Shown: positions 43,038 through 51,623 of the stretch, in pieces
How the letters are laid out: each line of letters starts with the position of its first letter
Numbering within the stretch: position 1 is the first letter of the stretch
Assembly (NCBI GenBank): GCA_050010135.1
Contig: JBEKLP010000001.1
Span: 47,957-111,956, forward strand
Source: FEN-1073 sp050010135
GTDB lineage: Bacteria > Chloroflexota > Anaerolineae > Anaerolineales > RBG-16-64-43
Length of the DNA: 64,000 nucleotides
Direction: 5' to 3'
The notes under the pieces: model-generated
Told to the model about the DNA's origin: nothing
Databases searched by the model: none
Seen by the model: the letters and a program-made list of their open reading frames with translations, nothing else
Position numbers and translations under genes: made by a program

Positions 43038-43814
43038 CTAATTGGCTTCGCGGGTGGCCGGCACCGGCCGTACCGTGCTAAGATCCGAAATTTGTTTTAA
43101 CCGGGTCGTCAGACTATTGCGTTCCTGAAGGATGGATTGGATTGTTTTTGCTAGGCGGGGCGTCCATGCTTCCACTTGGAGCTGCTGTTCCCGAGTCAAA
43201 GAATGAACGTTGTGAAGTGCTTCCTCTAGTGAACGGCGGGGAATTTTGTGGTTTTCCGAAAGACTACTAATCAATGCGGCTTCCTGAGTTCGGTTGGAGG
43301 GAGAGATACGGAATTGTCCGGATATCACCCAGGCAACGTTTCGGCCGGAAACCGCGACCGGGGAACGGAAGAAACACAAACCGGCGGGACAAACCTGAAA
43401 CGACGGTTTGTCCGCCTGCGAGGGTTCAGGCCCGCGCCATGCCGCCTGGCATGCTTGCCGGCCGGTTTCGCTGGAGAGAATTAATTGGCAGAAGGAATTG
43501 GAATTGACGATGGCATTCAGCGGTTCTCCTCGCAGGTTGACTGTGGTGACGCCGATACCAAGTATCCCGGCGAGCAAGTCTTCCACTTTTTCGACGCATC
43601 CGGAGGGGAATTCAGTCAGGACTTCCTCGGCGGTATTATCGGCAGAGGCGCTATCCGGTTTTCCCAACAATTGGTCAATCTCCGACCGGTGGAACCGCCA
43701 CTGCTTTCCGATTTTTACACCCTTCAACCGGCCGTCATTGAGCATGCGGTAGATCGTGATCCGATCGACCTTCAATAATTCTTTTACCTGATGGGTGGTC
43801 AGAAGAGGGCTCAT
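43038..43814 (-). CDS. HTH/PocR-domain transcriptional regulator
   Basis: A protein of 258 residues. An excisionase/MerR-like HTH (LTTHQVKELLKVDRITIYRM) with the wing KIGKQWRFHRSEIDQLL occupies the first 55 residues. A PocR sensory domain follows (about 75-235) with GVTTVNLRGEPL, CQAAWRGPEPSQA and FQVCPAGLCFFRSPV, whose Cys residues could bind a metal, a cluster or a thiol ligand. A C-terminal coiled coil closes it. It is the first gene of the tusA-hydrogenase direction, so it probably controls that operon and perhaps the divergent osmC operon. The ligand is unknown. Confidence 0.8.
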   Translation of the reverse strand: MSPLLTTHQVKELLKVDRITIYRMLNDGRLKGVKIGKQWRFHRSEIDQLLGKPDSASADNTAEEVLTEFPSGCVEKVEDLLAGILGIGVTTVNLRGEPLNAIVNSNSFCQLILSSETGRQACQAAWRGPEPSQADKPSFQVCPAGLCFFRSPVAVSGRNVAWVISGQFRISPSNRTQEAALISSLSENHKIPRRSLEEALHNVHSLTREQQLQVEAWTPRLAKTIQSILQERNSLTTRLKQISDLSTVRPVPATREAN

Positions 43815-43817
43815 TTG

Positions 43818-43843
43818 TTATACAATGCTATATATTGTTATAA
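43818..43843. promoter_or_regulatory. Inverted repeat at the regulator start, divergent promoter region
   Basis: TTATACAAT and ATTGTTATAA form an imperfect inverted repeat three bases upstream of the regulator ATG. TATAAC on the minus strand may be part of a -10 box. The position suits autoregulation by the HTH protein, and the intergenic region also faces osmC. Confidence 0.5.
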
Positions 43844-43945
43844 TACCAAATGCCGGTTTTTGGAAGAGGGAAAAAGCGGCCTAAATGCCAGCTGAATCGG
43901 CCACGGCCTACTTTTTCGGACTTTCGCAAGAAAAGGAGAAGGGAA

Positions 43946-44344
43946 ATGGAAATGATCGTGGACTTTCCGGGAGGCTCCCGGGTGGATGCGCGTTTCGGGG
44001 AATTCACCGTCAAGACCGACCAGCCCAAAGCAGGTGGAGGGGATGGATCCGCACCCACTCCCTTCGATACTTTTCTCGCCTCGCTCGGAACCTGTGCGGG
44101 GATATATGTTTTGGGATTCTGCCGCCACCGGGGATTGGATCCGGCTGGAATCCGACTTGTGCAAAAATCTGAAGATGATCCGACGACCGGATTGGTGGCC
44201 AAGATAACGCTTGATATCCAACTTCCGGCCACCTTCCCCGAGAAATACCGGTCAGCAGTAATCCAGGCTGCGGAATTATGCAAAGTAAAAAAACACTTCG
44301 AGCACCCTCCGGTAATCGATGTAACCACTTCCCTACATGAGTGA
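43946..44344 (+). CDS. OsmC-family peroxiredoxin-like protein
   Basis: A protein of 132 residues from ATG 43946 (GGAGAAGGGA upstream); a longer frame from 43850 adds 32 unlikely residues. Family features: PTPFDTFLASLGTCAGIYVL with the first Cys, and AAELCKVKKHFEHPPVI with the second. OsmC/Ohr proteins reduce organic hydroperoxides with a Cys pair and in some members handle persulfides. It opens the plus-strand operon with rhodanese and NifX-like genes. Confidence 0.88.
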   Translation: MEMIVDFPGGSRVDARFGEFTVKTDQPKAGGGDGSAPTPFDTFLASLGTCAGIYVLGFCRHRGLDPAGIRLVQKSEDDPTTGLVAKITLDIQLPATFPEKYRSAVIQAAELCKVKKHFEHPPVIDVTTSLHE

Positions 44345-44393
44345 TATGGGATAATGGTTGACCAATCGGGTACATGTTGAAAAGGAGGTGAAT

Positions 44394-44834
44394 ATGGGAC
44401 GCGCGCGGCGAAAACCGGTAAAGAAAAATACACTGCCTTTCTCCCCTTGGATCCTGGTAGGCGTTGCAGTAATTGGAGTGATCATACTTGGGGCGGTATT
44501 ACTCACCGGCAAAGGGAATTCTTCCCCTTCGCAGCTTTCCGTTGCCCAGGTATTGGATAAATATCACTCCGGGGCGTTTATCCTCGACGTGCGGACGAAC
44601 GATGAATGGAATCAGGGCCACATCCCGGGGAGCGTATTGATCCCGCTAGACCAGTTGTCCGGCCGCCTTTCGGAAGTTCCGCGCAACCGGGATGTGGTGG
44701 TGGTTTGCCGAACGGGCGTGAGAAGCGCGCAGGGGTTGCAGATATTACAGCAGGCGGGTTTTACAAATGCCGCCAGCATGACCGGCGGAATGGTTGCCTG
44801 GCAGGCGGCGGGTTATCCGATTGAAACCCAATAA
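44394..44834 (+). CDS. Membrane-anchored rhodanese
   Basis: A protein of 146 residues from ATG 44394 with a strong AAGGAGGTGAAT site. An N-terminal membrane helix (WILVGVAVIGVIILGAVLL) holds a single rhodanese domain: FILDVRTNDEWNQGHIPGSV and the active-site loop VVCRTGVRSAQ with the catalytic Cys. Topology by the positive-inside rule (RRKPVKK before the helix) puts the domain outside the cytoplasm. It could mobilise sulfane sulfur near the hydrogenase side of the membrane. Confidence 0.88.
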   Translation: MGRARRKPVKKNTLPFSPWILVGVAVIGVIILGAVLLTGKGNSSPSQLSVAQVLDKYHSGAFILDVRTNDEWNQGHIPGSVLIPLDQLSGRLSEVPRNRDVVVVCRTGVRSAQGLQILQQAGFTNAASMTGGMVAWQAAGYPIETQ

Positions 44835-44968
44835 TCCGATACGGAACGGAAGGGTTATCCAGCGCGTGGCCTAAGTATTCAACCTCGCGGTTAAAAACCA
44901 TTGAGCAGGGCGTCGTCCATTCGATGGACAAAGAAATCTATTGTAAAATCCTAGAGACAGGAGAATAA

Positions 44969-45376
44969 ATGAAAATCGCAGCTATTTCCGAAGATGGTGT
45001 GACCATTAGCCAGCACTTTGGCCGCGCCCCGTTATACATCGTCATTACCGTGGAAGACGGTAAAATAATTTCGCACGAAACCCGCGACAAGTTGGGCCAT
45101 GCCCAATTTTCCGGGGAGAAACACGAGGAACACCACCACGAGGCAGACCCGCGCGGGCACGGCTTTGACCCGGTAGCGCAGAACCGCCACGGCCAGATGG
45201 TTGCCAACATCTCCGATTGCGAGGTTCTCCTGGCGCGGGGTATGGGCAGGGGTGCATACGAAAGCATTAAGCAAGCTAATATTCGCCCGATTGTGACAGA
45301 TATTGCCAGCATTGATGAAGCGGTTCAAGCCTACCTGAAAGGTGGCTTGGTGGACCATTCCGAACAATTGCACTGA
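44969..45376 (+). CDS. NifX/NifB-type iron-molybdenum cofactor domain protein
   Basis: A protein of 135 residues, a stand-alone dinitrogenase cofactor-biosynthesis domain: MKIAAISEDGVTISQHFGRA, then SDCEVLLARGMGRGAYESIK. A His-rich insert (EKHEEHHHEADPRGHGFD) could bind metal. No nitrogenase genes are present. Such proteins often accompany redox or metal genes in anaerobes. An AGGAG stands before ATG 44969. Confidence 0.85.
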   Translation: MKIAAISEDGVTISQHFGRAPLYIVITVEDGKIISHETRDKLGHAQFSGEKHEEHHHEADPRGHGFDPVAQNRHGQMVANISDCEVLLARGMGRGAYESIKQANIRPIVTDIASIDEAVQAYLKGGLVDHSEQLH

Positions 45377-45421
45377 TTCAATGGAGACCCATCCGGAAGC
45401 GCCTTCCACTTAGATTGAAAA

Positions 45422-45670
45422 ATGGATTCGAGGGATAACTTGATTTCGAGTATTAGGAAGCGACTCACCGCCTCCACGGTTAAAGGGATCCTTTTGGTGG
45501 GGGCTTTTCTGGGTGTTGGCGCATTACCCTGTCCGGATTGCGGTGCGCCGATGATTTTCCATATCTGGCCGATCGCAGGATTATTGGTAGTTGCGCAGGT
45601 CTTTAGGAAACGAAAGGGCGAAGAACATAAAACGCCGGAACCGATAATATCTCCCCCGCCAGACGATTGA
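45422..45670 (+). CDS. Small membrane protein with CPDCGAP motif
   Basis: A protein of 82 residues with one or two hydrophobic stretches (VKGILLVGAFLGVGALPCPD and WPIAGLLVVAQVF) and a CPDCGAP motif between them, possibly binding a metal or forming a redox pair. It lies between the NifX-like gene and the P-type ATPase in the same direction. No family is recognised, so translation is likely rather than certain. Confidence 0.5.
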   Translation: MDSRDNLISSIRKRLTASTVKGILLVGAFLGVGALPCPDCGAPMIFHIWPIAGLLVVAQVFRKRKGEEHKTPEPIISPPPDD

Positions 45671-45688
45671 GGATTACTGGGATGAGTT

Positions 45689-48316
45689 ATGGCCGAGACT
45701 CCCTGGCATGCCCTTGAATCGAATGAGGTAGTCCAACGGATCGGCGCCCATATAGACGGGCTATCGGCCAGCGAAGCCTCGGAACGATTGTTGCGGTTTG
45801 GCCGGAATGAGATTGCGCGGCGCAAACCGATCTCCCCGGTATGGCTGTTCTTCAAGCAGTTTGCCACTTTCTTCGTGCTGGTATTGTTGTTTGCGGCGGC
45901 ATTAGCCTTTGCGGTCAGTTTCCTCCCCGGCGAAAGTGGACGCCGGCTGACGTCGTTTTTTATTCTCGGCATCGTCGCGCTGAGCGTCGTGCTGAGTTTT
46001 TATGAAGAGTATCGCGCGCAGAAGGAACTCGAATCCCTAGACGAACTGCTGGTGTCCAAAGCCACCGTCCTGCGAGACGGCGCACGCCGCTCGGTGGATT
46101 CCACCGAAGTCGTGCCGGGCGACATATTGGTGTTGACGCACGGGCAGAAAGTGCCCGCCGACGCGCGCGTGATTGAATCCCACAACCTCCGCGCGGATGA
46201 ATCCGCCCTCACGGGCGAAAGCATGGGCGTGGACAAATCCGCCGAGCCCATCGCGGTGGAAGCGCCGCTGGCGGAGCGAGCCTGCATGGTCTACGCCTCC
46301 ACATTTATCACCCAAGGCGCGGGGCTGGCCATGGCGGTTGGCACCGGCGGAAACACTGAAGTCGGGAAGATCGCCGCCGCGTTGGCGCGGATGGCCGAAC
46401 GTCCCTCCCCGTTCCAGGTGGAAGTACAAAACATGGCGCGGCAGATGATGGTCATCGTGGCCGTGTTGGCCGCGGTCGTGGCCCTCATCCTTCTCTTTCT
46501 GTTGCGCGAGTCACCGATCGATGTGGCGCTCAACACTCTCAGTCTGGCCGTCGCCACCATCCCGGAAAGCCTGACTATCGTGCTGACGTTCGCGCTGGCG
46601 CTAGGCGCACACCAAATGGCGCGGCGTAAGGCTGTCGTCCGGCGGCTTTCGGTAGTGGAGTCGCTCGGCTCGGTGGATACCATCTGCACGGACAAGACCG
46701 GCACTCTTACCCAAAACCTTTTAACCGTGCAACGGCTGTATGTCGATGGGCGCACCGTGCCGGCCCCGCAAAGCAAGATTGACGGCGGCGCTTGGGAGGA
46801 ACTCTTGCGGGCGGGTGCGCTGTGCAACGAGGCCACAGTGGAAGATCCGGTCTCTATGAAAATCATCGGCGATCCGGTGGATACGGCGCTCCTGCGCGCC
46901 GCGTACTCGGCGGGGCTGGATGTGGAACACGAGCGGGCTACCTTCCGGAGAGTCAACGAAATTCCGTTCAGTTCCGAACGCAAGCTGATGACGACCATTC
47001 ATCAGCGTGATGGCAACTTCGTGGTCTACACCAAAGGCGCGCCGGGTGCAGTTTTGACGAGATGCACATCCATTTTGCAGAATGGCCGGAACGAACCGAT
47101 GGACGCCGCACGCCGTTCTGCGGTTCTCCAGACGCTGGAACAGTTGGAAGGCGAGGCGTGGTATGTGCTGGCGGTGGCGAAGAAGGAAACCGGATCGGCG
47201 AACGCGGATGAGGCGGAGCGCGGACTGACATTCCTCGGGTTGCAAGCTATGATCGACCCGCCGCGCCCGGATGCGTGCGAGACCATCGCGCAAGCGCAAA
47301 CGGCGGGAATCCGCGTGGTGATGATCACCGGCGACAACGCGTTGGCAGCCCGAACCGTCGGCAAGCAGCTGGGCATCGGCGAACGGTTTGCGGAGGCGCG
47401 CGAACTGGAGGGACTCTCTGGGGACGCCCTGCGCGAGCGGATGAAGTCGGTGGACATCGTGGCACGCGCCACCCCGGAGACCAAGCAATACGTGCTGAGA
47501 GCCTTGCAGGATGCCGGACACTTTGTGGCGATGACGGGCGACGGGGTGAACGACGCCACCGCACTGAAGCAGTCGGACGTGGGCGTGGCTATGGGCCTGC
47601 GCGGAACCGACATCGCCAAAGAGTCGGCGGCAATGGTGCTCTTGGACGATAACTTTTCCACCATCGTTGCCGCCATCGAAGAAGGCCGCCGCATCTTCGA
47701 CAATATCCGCAAATTCACCAATTATTTGCTGAGCACAAGCCTGGGCGAGGTATTGGTGGTTTTGGCGCTGTCGCTTACGGGTTACTTCCCGCTCTCGGCC
47801 AAGATGTTGTTGTGGGTGAACGTCGTGACGGATCTGATCCCAGCCAGCGCCTTGGCAGCCGACCCTGCTGTGCCGGATGTGATGAAGCGCCGCCCACGCC
47901 GCCACGACGAGCCAATCCTGAACAAGGCCATCTACGCCACCATTGCAGGAAGCATCTTTCGAACGCTCATTGCTTACGGGTTTATTTTCTGGGTTGGTTT
48001 GCGGTTCGGCGGCGTACCCTATGCCCGGACGATGTTGTTTACGAGCATCGTACTGCACGCCTTCACGCGGGTGATGGTTGTCCGCCAACTGGATCGCCTG
48101 CCGATCTGGTCGAACCGCGCCCTGTTGTGGAGTTATGCAGCGTCGGTGGGGTTGCAGCTGCTGGCGCTTTACACGCCTCTCCGCGACTTGTTCGGCATCG
48201 TGCCGCTCGATTGGCGGGCGTGGGTAATAATGATTCCGGTAGTGGCGGTGTCCTCCATCGCCGGCATTTATATGACGCGTTGGATTTTGAAATACTTACC
48301 GATGTGGGAGAAATAA
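45689..48316 (+). CDS. Cation-transporting P-type ATPase (P2-like)
   Basis: An ATPase of 875 residues. Motifs in order: LTGES (actuator), VATIPESLTIVLTFAL (membrane segment 4, PESL where Ca2+ pumps have PEGL), CTDKTGTLTQN (phosphorylated Asp), VYTKGAPGAVL (nucleotide site), MITGDN and MTGDGVNDATALKQSDVGVAM. Ten membrane helices; no N-terminal heavy-metal domain. This is the P2 (Ca2+, Na+ or related) branch, and the ion cannot be fixed by eye. Probably the last gene of the osmC operon, as a terminator lies about 200 bases beyond it. Confidence 0.9.
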   Translation: MAETPWHALESNEVVQRIGAHIDGLSASEASERLLRFGRNEIARRKPISPVWLFFKQFATFFVLVLLFAAALAFAVSFLPGESGRRLTSFFILGIVALSVVLSFYEEYRAQKELESLDELLVSKATVLRDGARRSVDSTEVVPGDILVLTHGQKVPADARVIESHNLRADESALTGESMGVDKSAEPIAVEAPLAERACMVYASTFITQGAGLAMAVGTGGNTEVGKIAAALARMAERPSPFQVEVQNMARQMMVIVAVLAAVVALILLFLLRESPIDVALNTLSLAVATIPESLTIVLTFALALGAHQMARRKAVVRRLSVVESLGSVDTICTDKTGTLTQNLLTVQRLYVDGRTVPAPQSKIDGGAWEELLRAGALCNEATVEDPVSMKIIGDPVDTALLRAAYSAGLDVEHERATFRRVNEIPFSSERKLMTTIHQRDGNFVVYTKGAPGAVLTRCTSILQNGRNEPMDAARRSAVLQTLEQLEGEAWYVLAVAKKETGSANADEAERGLTFLGLQAMIDPPRPDACETIAQAQTAGIRVVMITGDNALAARTVGKQLGIGERFAEARELEGLSGDALRERMKSVDIVARATPETKQYVLRALQDAGHFVAMTGDGVNDATALKQSDVGVAMGLRGTDIAKESAAMVLLDDNFSTIVAAIEEGRRIFDNIRKFTNYLLSTSLGEVLVVLALSLTGYFPLSAKMLLWVNVVTDLIPASALAADPAVPDVMKRRPRRHDEPILNKAIYATIAGSIFRTLIAYGFIFWVGLRFGGVPYARTMLFTSIVLHAFTRVMVVRQLDRLPIWSNRALLWSYAASVGLQLLALYTPLRDLFGIVPLDWRAWVIMIPVVAVSSIAGIYMTRWILKYLPMWEK

Positions 48317-48519
48317 AACTTAAACCGAAAGCCAGGTTGGTTGTCGCGCCTGGTTGGGCGCGGTGTGTCGCAGTGGGACTTTGGGATGCTACGATCCAGG
48401 TTCGCAAGTGACCGTGGTACAAATTCATCGATCTGGAAAATCATTTGAAAATTTGATATATTGAAAATAATCAAATAGGCGGAACCCGGACGCCGAGATT
48501 TCTGACTTCCGGAAATGGT

Positions 48520-48553
48520 GGAGGCTGTCACTCTTTGTGGCCGCCTCCTTTTA
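48520..48553 (+). terminator. Intrinsic terminator after the P-type ATPase
   Basis: GGAGGC (48520) and GCCTCC (48543) form a stem, followed by TTTTAATT. The stretch 48317-48639 holds no gene that I can support other than this hairpin. Confidence 0.65.
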
Positions 48554-48639
48554 ATTCCCGGAGAATGCGGATCATTGTTATCGGATTAATTCATAGGCAT
48601 TCCAACGACATTACATGTCCGAGAGTTGGAGGGCTGCTC

Positions 48640-48871
48640 ATGAACATTGCACTGATGCATTCTTCCACCCCGCACGTTGTGGGCGGCGTGGGAAGCGTAC
48701 TGGTGCACCAGGCGCGGCATATAGCAGGCGCAGGCTATTCCCGTCCGCGTTCTGAAAGCCCGCGGCGAACCATGGAGTGAAGAAATTGACTTTATGCGTT
48801 TGCCGCTTATCGATTTACTACATTCCGAAATTCTGGCGGTAAGGCATGAATTGGATAAGACCGGACCATAA
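48640..48871 (+). pseudogene. GT4-type glycosyltransferase relic
   Basis: The first 32 or so codons read MNIALMHSSTPHVVGGVGSV and LVHQARHIAGAG, the start of a GT4 enzyme (the GG nucleotide-sugar loop). After a frameshift near 48740 a second frame reads ARGEPWSEEIDFMRLPLIDL and HSEILAVRHELDK, the next segment of the same family, up to the stop at 48869. The remaining 300 residues are missing. Confidence 0.65.
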
Positions 48872-48996
48872 CATCTTAATGTCGAAGAGCTCATCGATCG
48901 AAAAGAACCATCGGTCATGGAAATCCGGGCCTATCAAAAGACTCATCCGCGGGAATGATGGATATCAACTTTCAGTCACAAGAGGAGGAATATCCA

Positions 48997-49464
48997 ATGC
49001 AGGTCAAGGATTGTATGAAACGAAATGTTATCTCCATCCCGGCGGATGCAACGATCGCAAAGGCTGCGGGGATCTTCGTGAAGCATCATGTGAGTGTATT
49101 GCCAGTCGTCGATGATCTGGGGAAGCCGCTGGGGATCATCCGGTTAAGCGATTTGCTATCCCTGGAATTGCCCGATTTCGTCAAGCTGGTGGCGGATGTA
49201 GATTTCGTCCATAACTTTGGCGCGGTAGAAACAACCCGGCCGGATCCCGAACTGCTGAATCGCCCGGTAACCACATTGATGCAAACGGTGATAACCGTCG
49301 AGGAAGATGACGGTTTGCTGCGCGCCTATGCGCTCATGCTGCAGCATCAATTATCGGATATTCCGGTTGTAAATAAAATCGGAGGATTGGTCGGAATCGT
49401 CTCCCGCGTGGATATTGGGACAGCCGTTCTTTCAATTTGGCCTTCGGGGCCGAAGACGCAATGA
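48997..49464 (+). CDS. CBS-domain protein
   Basis: A protein of 155 residues from ATG 48997, preceded by GAGGAGGAA at good spacing. Two CBS repeats: VISIPADATIAKAAGIFVKH with LPVVDDLGKPLGIIRLSDLL, and VITVEEDDGLLRAYALMLQH with IPVVNKIGGLVGIVSRVDI. CBS pairs bind adenosine nucleotides and regulate linked transporters or enzymes. Its stop overlaps the start of the next transporter gene (ATGATGA), so it is likely a regulatory subunit of that transporter. Confidence 0.87.
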   Translation: MQVKDCMKRNVISIPADATIAKAAGIFVKHHVSVLPVVDDLGKPLGIIRLSDLLSLELPDFVKLVADVDFVHNFGAVETTRPDPELLNRPVTTLMQTVITVEEDDGLLRAYALMLQHQLSDIPVVNKIGGLVGIVSRVDIGTAVLSIWPSGPKTQ

Positions 49465-50750
49465 TGGCAGCTCTATTAACCAGCCTGATCTTTATTATCA
49501 GTTTGTGGTTAATTTTCACGGAGAAAATCAACCGCACGATCACCGCCATCGCCGGGGCTGTGTTGATTGTCGGTTTGGGCAAAGGACTCGGTTTTTATTC
49601 CGAATCGAAAGCCCTTGCCTTTGTGGATTTCAACACCATTGGGTTGCTGCTGGGAATGATGCTCCTAGTCGCCCTGCTGGAACCGAGCGGTGTCTTTCAA
49701 TATCTCGCGGTCTGGGCCGGGAAGGTTTCACGCGGCCGGCCGGTTTGGTTACTGTTCCTATTGGGCACGATCACGGCGGCGCTCTCGATGGTTTTAAACA
49801 ATGTAACCACTGTGGTATTGATCGCACCGGTCACCATTCTCCTGTGCGAGATCCTTGGGATTGCGCCGCTGCCGTACCTGGTAACGGAGGCACTACTCTC
49901 AAATGTCGGCGGCGTGGCGACGCTGGTTGGCGATCCACCGAACATCCTGATCGCCTCCGCCGCCGGATATACCTTCGATGATTTTCTGACCCGCGCATTG
50001 CCCGTGGTGATCGTCGTCTGGCTGAGCTCGCTGATCCTGCTGAGATTTCTCTTTCACAAGGAATTATCCGTTCGCCCGGCCAATGCCGATGTTCTCCTCC
50101 AGCTGAACCCCGCCGAGACAATAGCCGATCGCGCCATGGCGTGGAGGGTGTTGGCGGTTCTGGGAACGGCGATAGTATTCTTCTTCCTCCACGGTGCCCT
50201 TAACCTGAGCCCCGCGTTCATCTCTCTCGGGGCGGCCGCCGCCGCGCTCGTGTGGGTCCGCCCCGATTTCGACGAAGCCATCCACAAAGTGGATTGGGGG
50301 CTGTTGATATTTTTTACCTCGTTGTTCGTGATGGTGGGAGGTTTGGAAGCGGCGGGCGTGCTGGGTTTCATTGTTCGATTCGTAGCGGTCGCCAGCGCGC
50401 TCCCTCCGGTGCTGTTCGGGATTCTGTTTATCTGGGTGATCGCCGCGTTATCCGCGGTCGTGGATAATGTGCCCATCACCATCGCCCTGATCCCGGTGAT
50501 CCAGGGCTTGGGAGCGAGGGGAATGGATACCGGGCCGCTTTGGTGGGCGCTGGTTTTTGGAGCCGGCTTCGGCGGAAACGGCACGATCATCGGCTCGTCG
50601 GCGACGATTGTCATCGCCAACCTTTCCCGGAAAACGCACACGCCCATCACGACGAAATTATGGAACCGGCGCGGTCTGCCGGTGATGCTGGCCGCCTGCG
50701 CCGTGACATCCGTGATGTACGCGCTGGCTTACCCCTTGTTTGTGCGATGA
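49461..50750 (+). CDS. ArsB/NhaD (ion transporter) family permease
   Basis: A protein of 429 residues with about 12 helices. Hallmarks of the ion-transporter superfamily: MVLNNVTTVVLIAPVTILLC, GGVATLVGDPPNILIASAAG and AVVDNVPITIALIPV, followed by FGGNGTIIGSSATIVIANLS. Candidate substrates are Na+/H+, arsenite, or dicarboxylates; the GDPPNILI loop is usual for the NhaD/ArsB branch. ATG 49461 overlaps the CBS stop, implying coupled translation. Confidence 0.85.
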   Translation: MMAALLTSLIFIISLWLIFTEKINRTITAIAGAVLIVGLGKGLGFYSESKALAFVDFNTIGLLLGMMLLVALLEPSGVFQYLAVWAGKVSRGRPVWLLFLLGTITAALSMVLNNVTTVVLIAPVTILLCEILGIAPLPYLVTEALLSNVGGVATLVGDPPNILIASAAGYTFDDFLTRALPVVIVVWLSSLILLRFLFHKELSVRPANADVLLQLNPAETIADRAMAWRVLAVLGTAIVFFFLHGALNLSPAFISLGAAAAALVWVRPDFDEAIHKVDWGLLIFFTSLFVMVGGLEAAGVLGFIVRFVAVASALPPVLFGILFIWVIAALSAVVDNVPITIALIPVIQGLGARGMDTGPLWWALVFGAGFGGNGTIIGSSATIVIANLSRKTHTPITTKLWNRRGLPVMLAACAVTSVMYALAYPLFVR

Positions 50751-50828
50751 GGTCTTTTCAGTCGAACCCCGTTAAATTACCAAGATAGAAAACCACGGAA
50801 AGGGGATAGCCGGAGGAGGGACGATCTA

Positions 50829-51497
50829 ATGAACAAGATCAGCCGAGTTACAAGATCGAAAGCAGAAGCGCAGACCGCCTACGATCGAATGAGCGGATGG
50901 TACGATTTGCTGGCCGGCGGAAGCGAGCAGCGATTCAAAGAACAAGGTCTGCAAATGTTGAACGTGCAATCCGGGGAAGCCGTTCTCGAGATTGGGTTCG
51001 GGACGGGGCGGTCGCTTCTGGCATTGGCTCGATCGGTGAGAACGTCGGGAAAAGTATACGGCATCGATATTTCGCCGGGGATGTACCGCCTTTCCCAATC
51101 CTTGCTACGAAAAGCCGGTCTCGCCGACCGCGTCGAATTGAAAATCGGCGACGCGGCTGAATTGCCCTTTCCATCAGAATCCATCGACGCCATTTTTATT
51201 TCTTTTACCCTCGAATTGTTTGATACGCCTGAGATCCCCAATGTCGTCGCGGAATGTCGCCGTGTTCTCCGTCGCGGTGGACGCTTGTGCGTGGTTTCCA
51301 TGACCCAACAGGAGAGACCCAGTATGATGGTCGGATTGTATGAATGGGCGCATCGCACCTTCCCCGCTTGGGCGGATTGCAGACCGATCCAGGCACAATT
51401 ATTCTTAAAACAGGCAGGGTTTGAAACCTTGGAGAGTAAAGAGCAGTCCATGTGGGGCTTGCCGGTTGAAATCATTTTGGCAAAACGCCCGGTATGA
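50829..51497 (+). CDS. Class I SAM-dependent methyltransferase
   Basis: A protein of 222 residues with the SAM-binding VLEIGFGTGRSLLALARSV (about 48-66), the acidic loop VYGIDISPGMYRLS, LKIGDAAELPFPSESIDAIF and the post-core AECRRVLRRGGRLCVVSM. A UbiE-type enzyme; the substrate is unknown. GGAGGAGGGA precedes ATG 50829. It follows the transporter gene by 78 bases and is the last cargo gene before the ParB-recombinase end. Confidence 0.87.
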   Translation: MNKISRVTRSKAEAQTAYDRMSGWYDLLAGGSEQRFKEQGLQMLNVQSGEAVLEIGFGTGRSLLALARSVRTSGKVYGIDISPGMYRLSQSLLRKAGLADRVELKIGDAAELPFPSESIDAIFISFTLELFDTPEIPNVVAECRRVLRRGGRLCVVSMTQQERPSMMVGLYEWAHRTFPAWADCRPIQAQLFLKQAGFETLESKEQSMWGLPVEIILAKRPV

Positions 51498-51623
51498 GAC
51501 CAACACATTTTTTTCCAAACTTGTCTACCAGTAATTACAGGCTGCATAATTCAATTATTTCTGCACGATCGTTTGCTCCCTTCTCCAGGAGGCGCCCACT
51601 TCTTCTATTTCTTGATGATATAT

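Noticed and set aside
46721..48088. 455-residue minus-strand frame opposite the P-type ATPase
   Set aside because: Antisense shadow of a gene with complete P-type ATPase motifs; rich in His, Arg and Gln without domain features.
49154..49350. Minus-strand frames opposite the CBS gene
   Set aside because: Shadows of a gene with two clear CBS repeats and a strong ribosome site.
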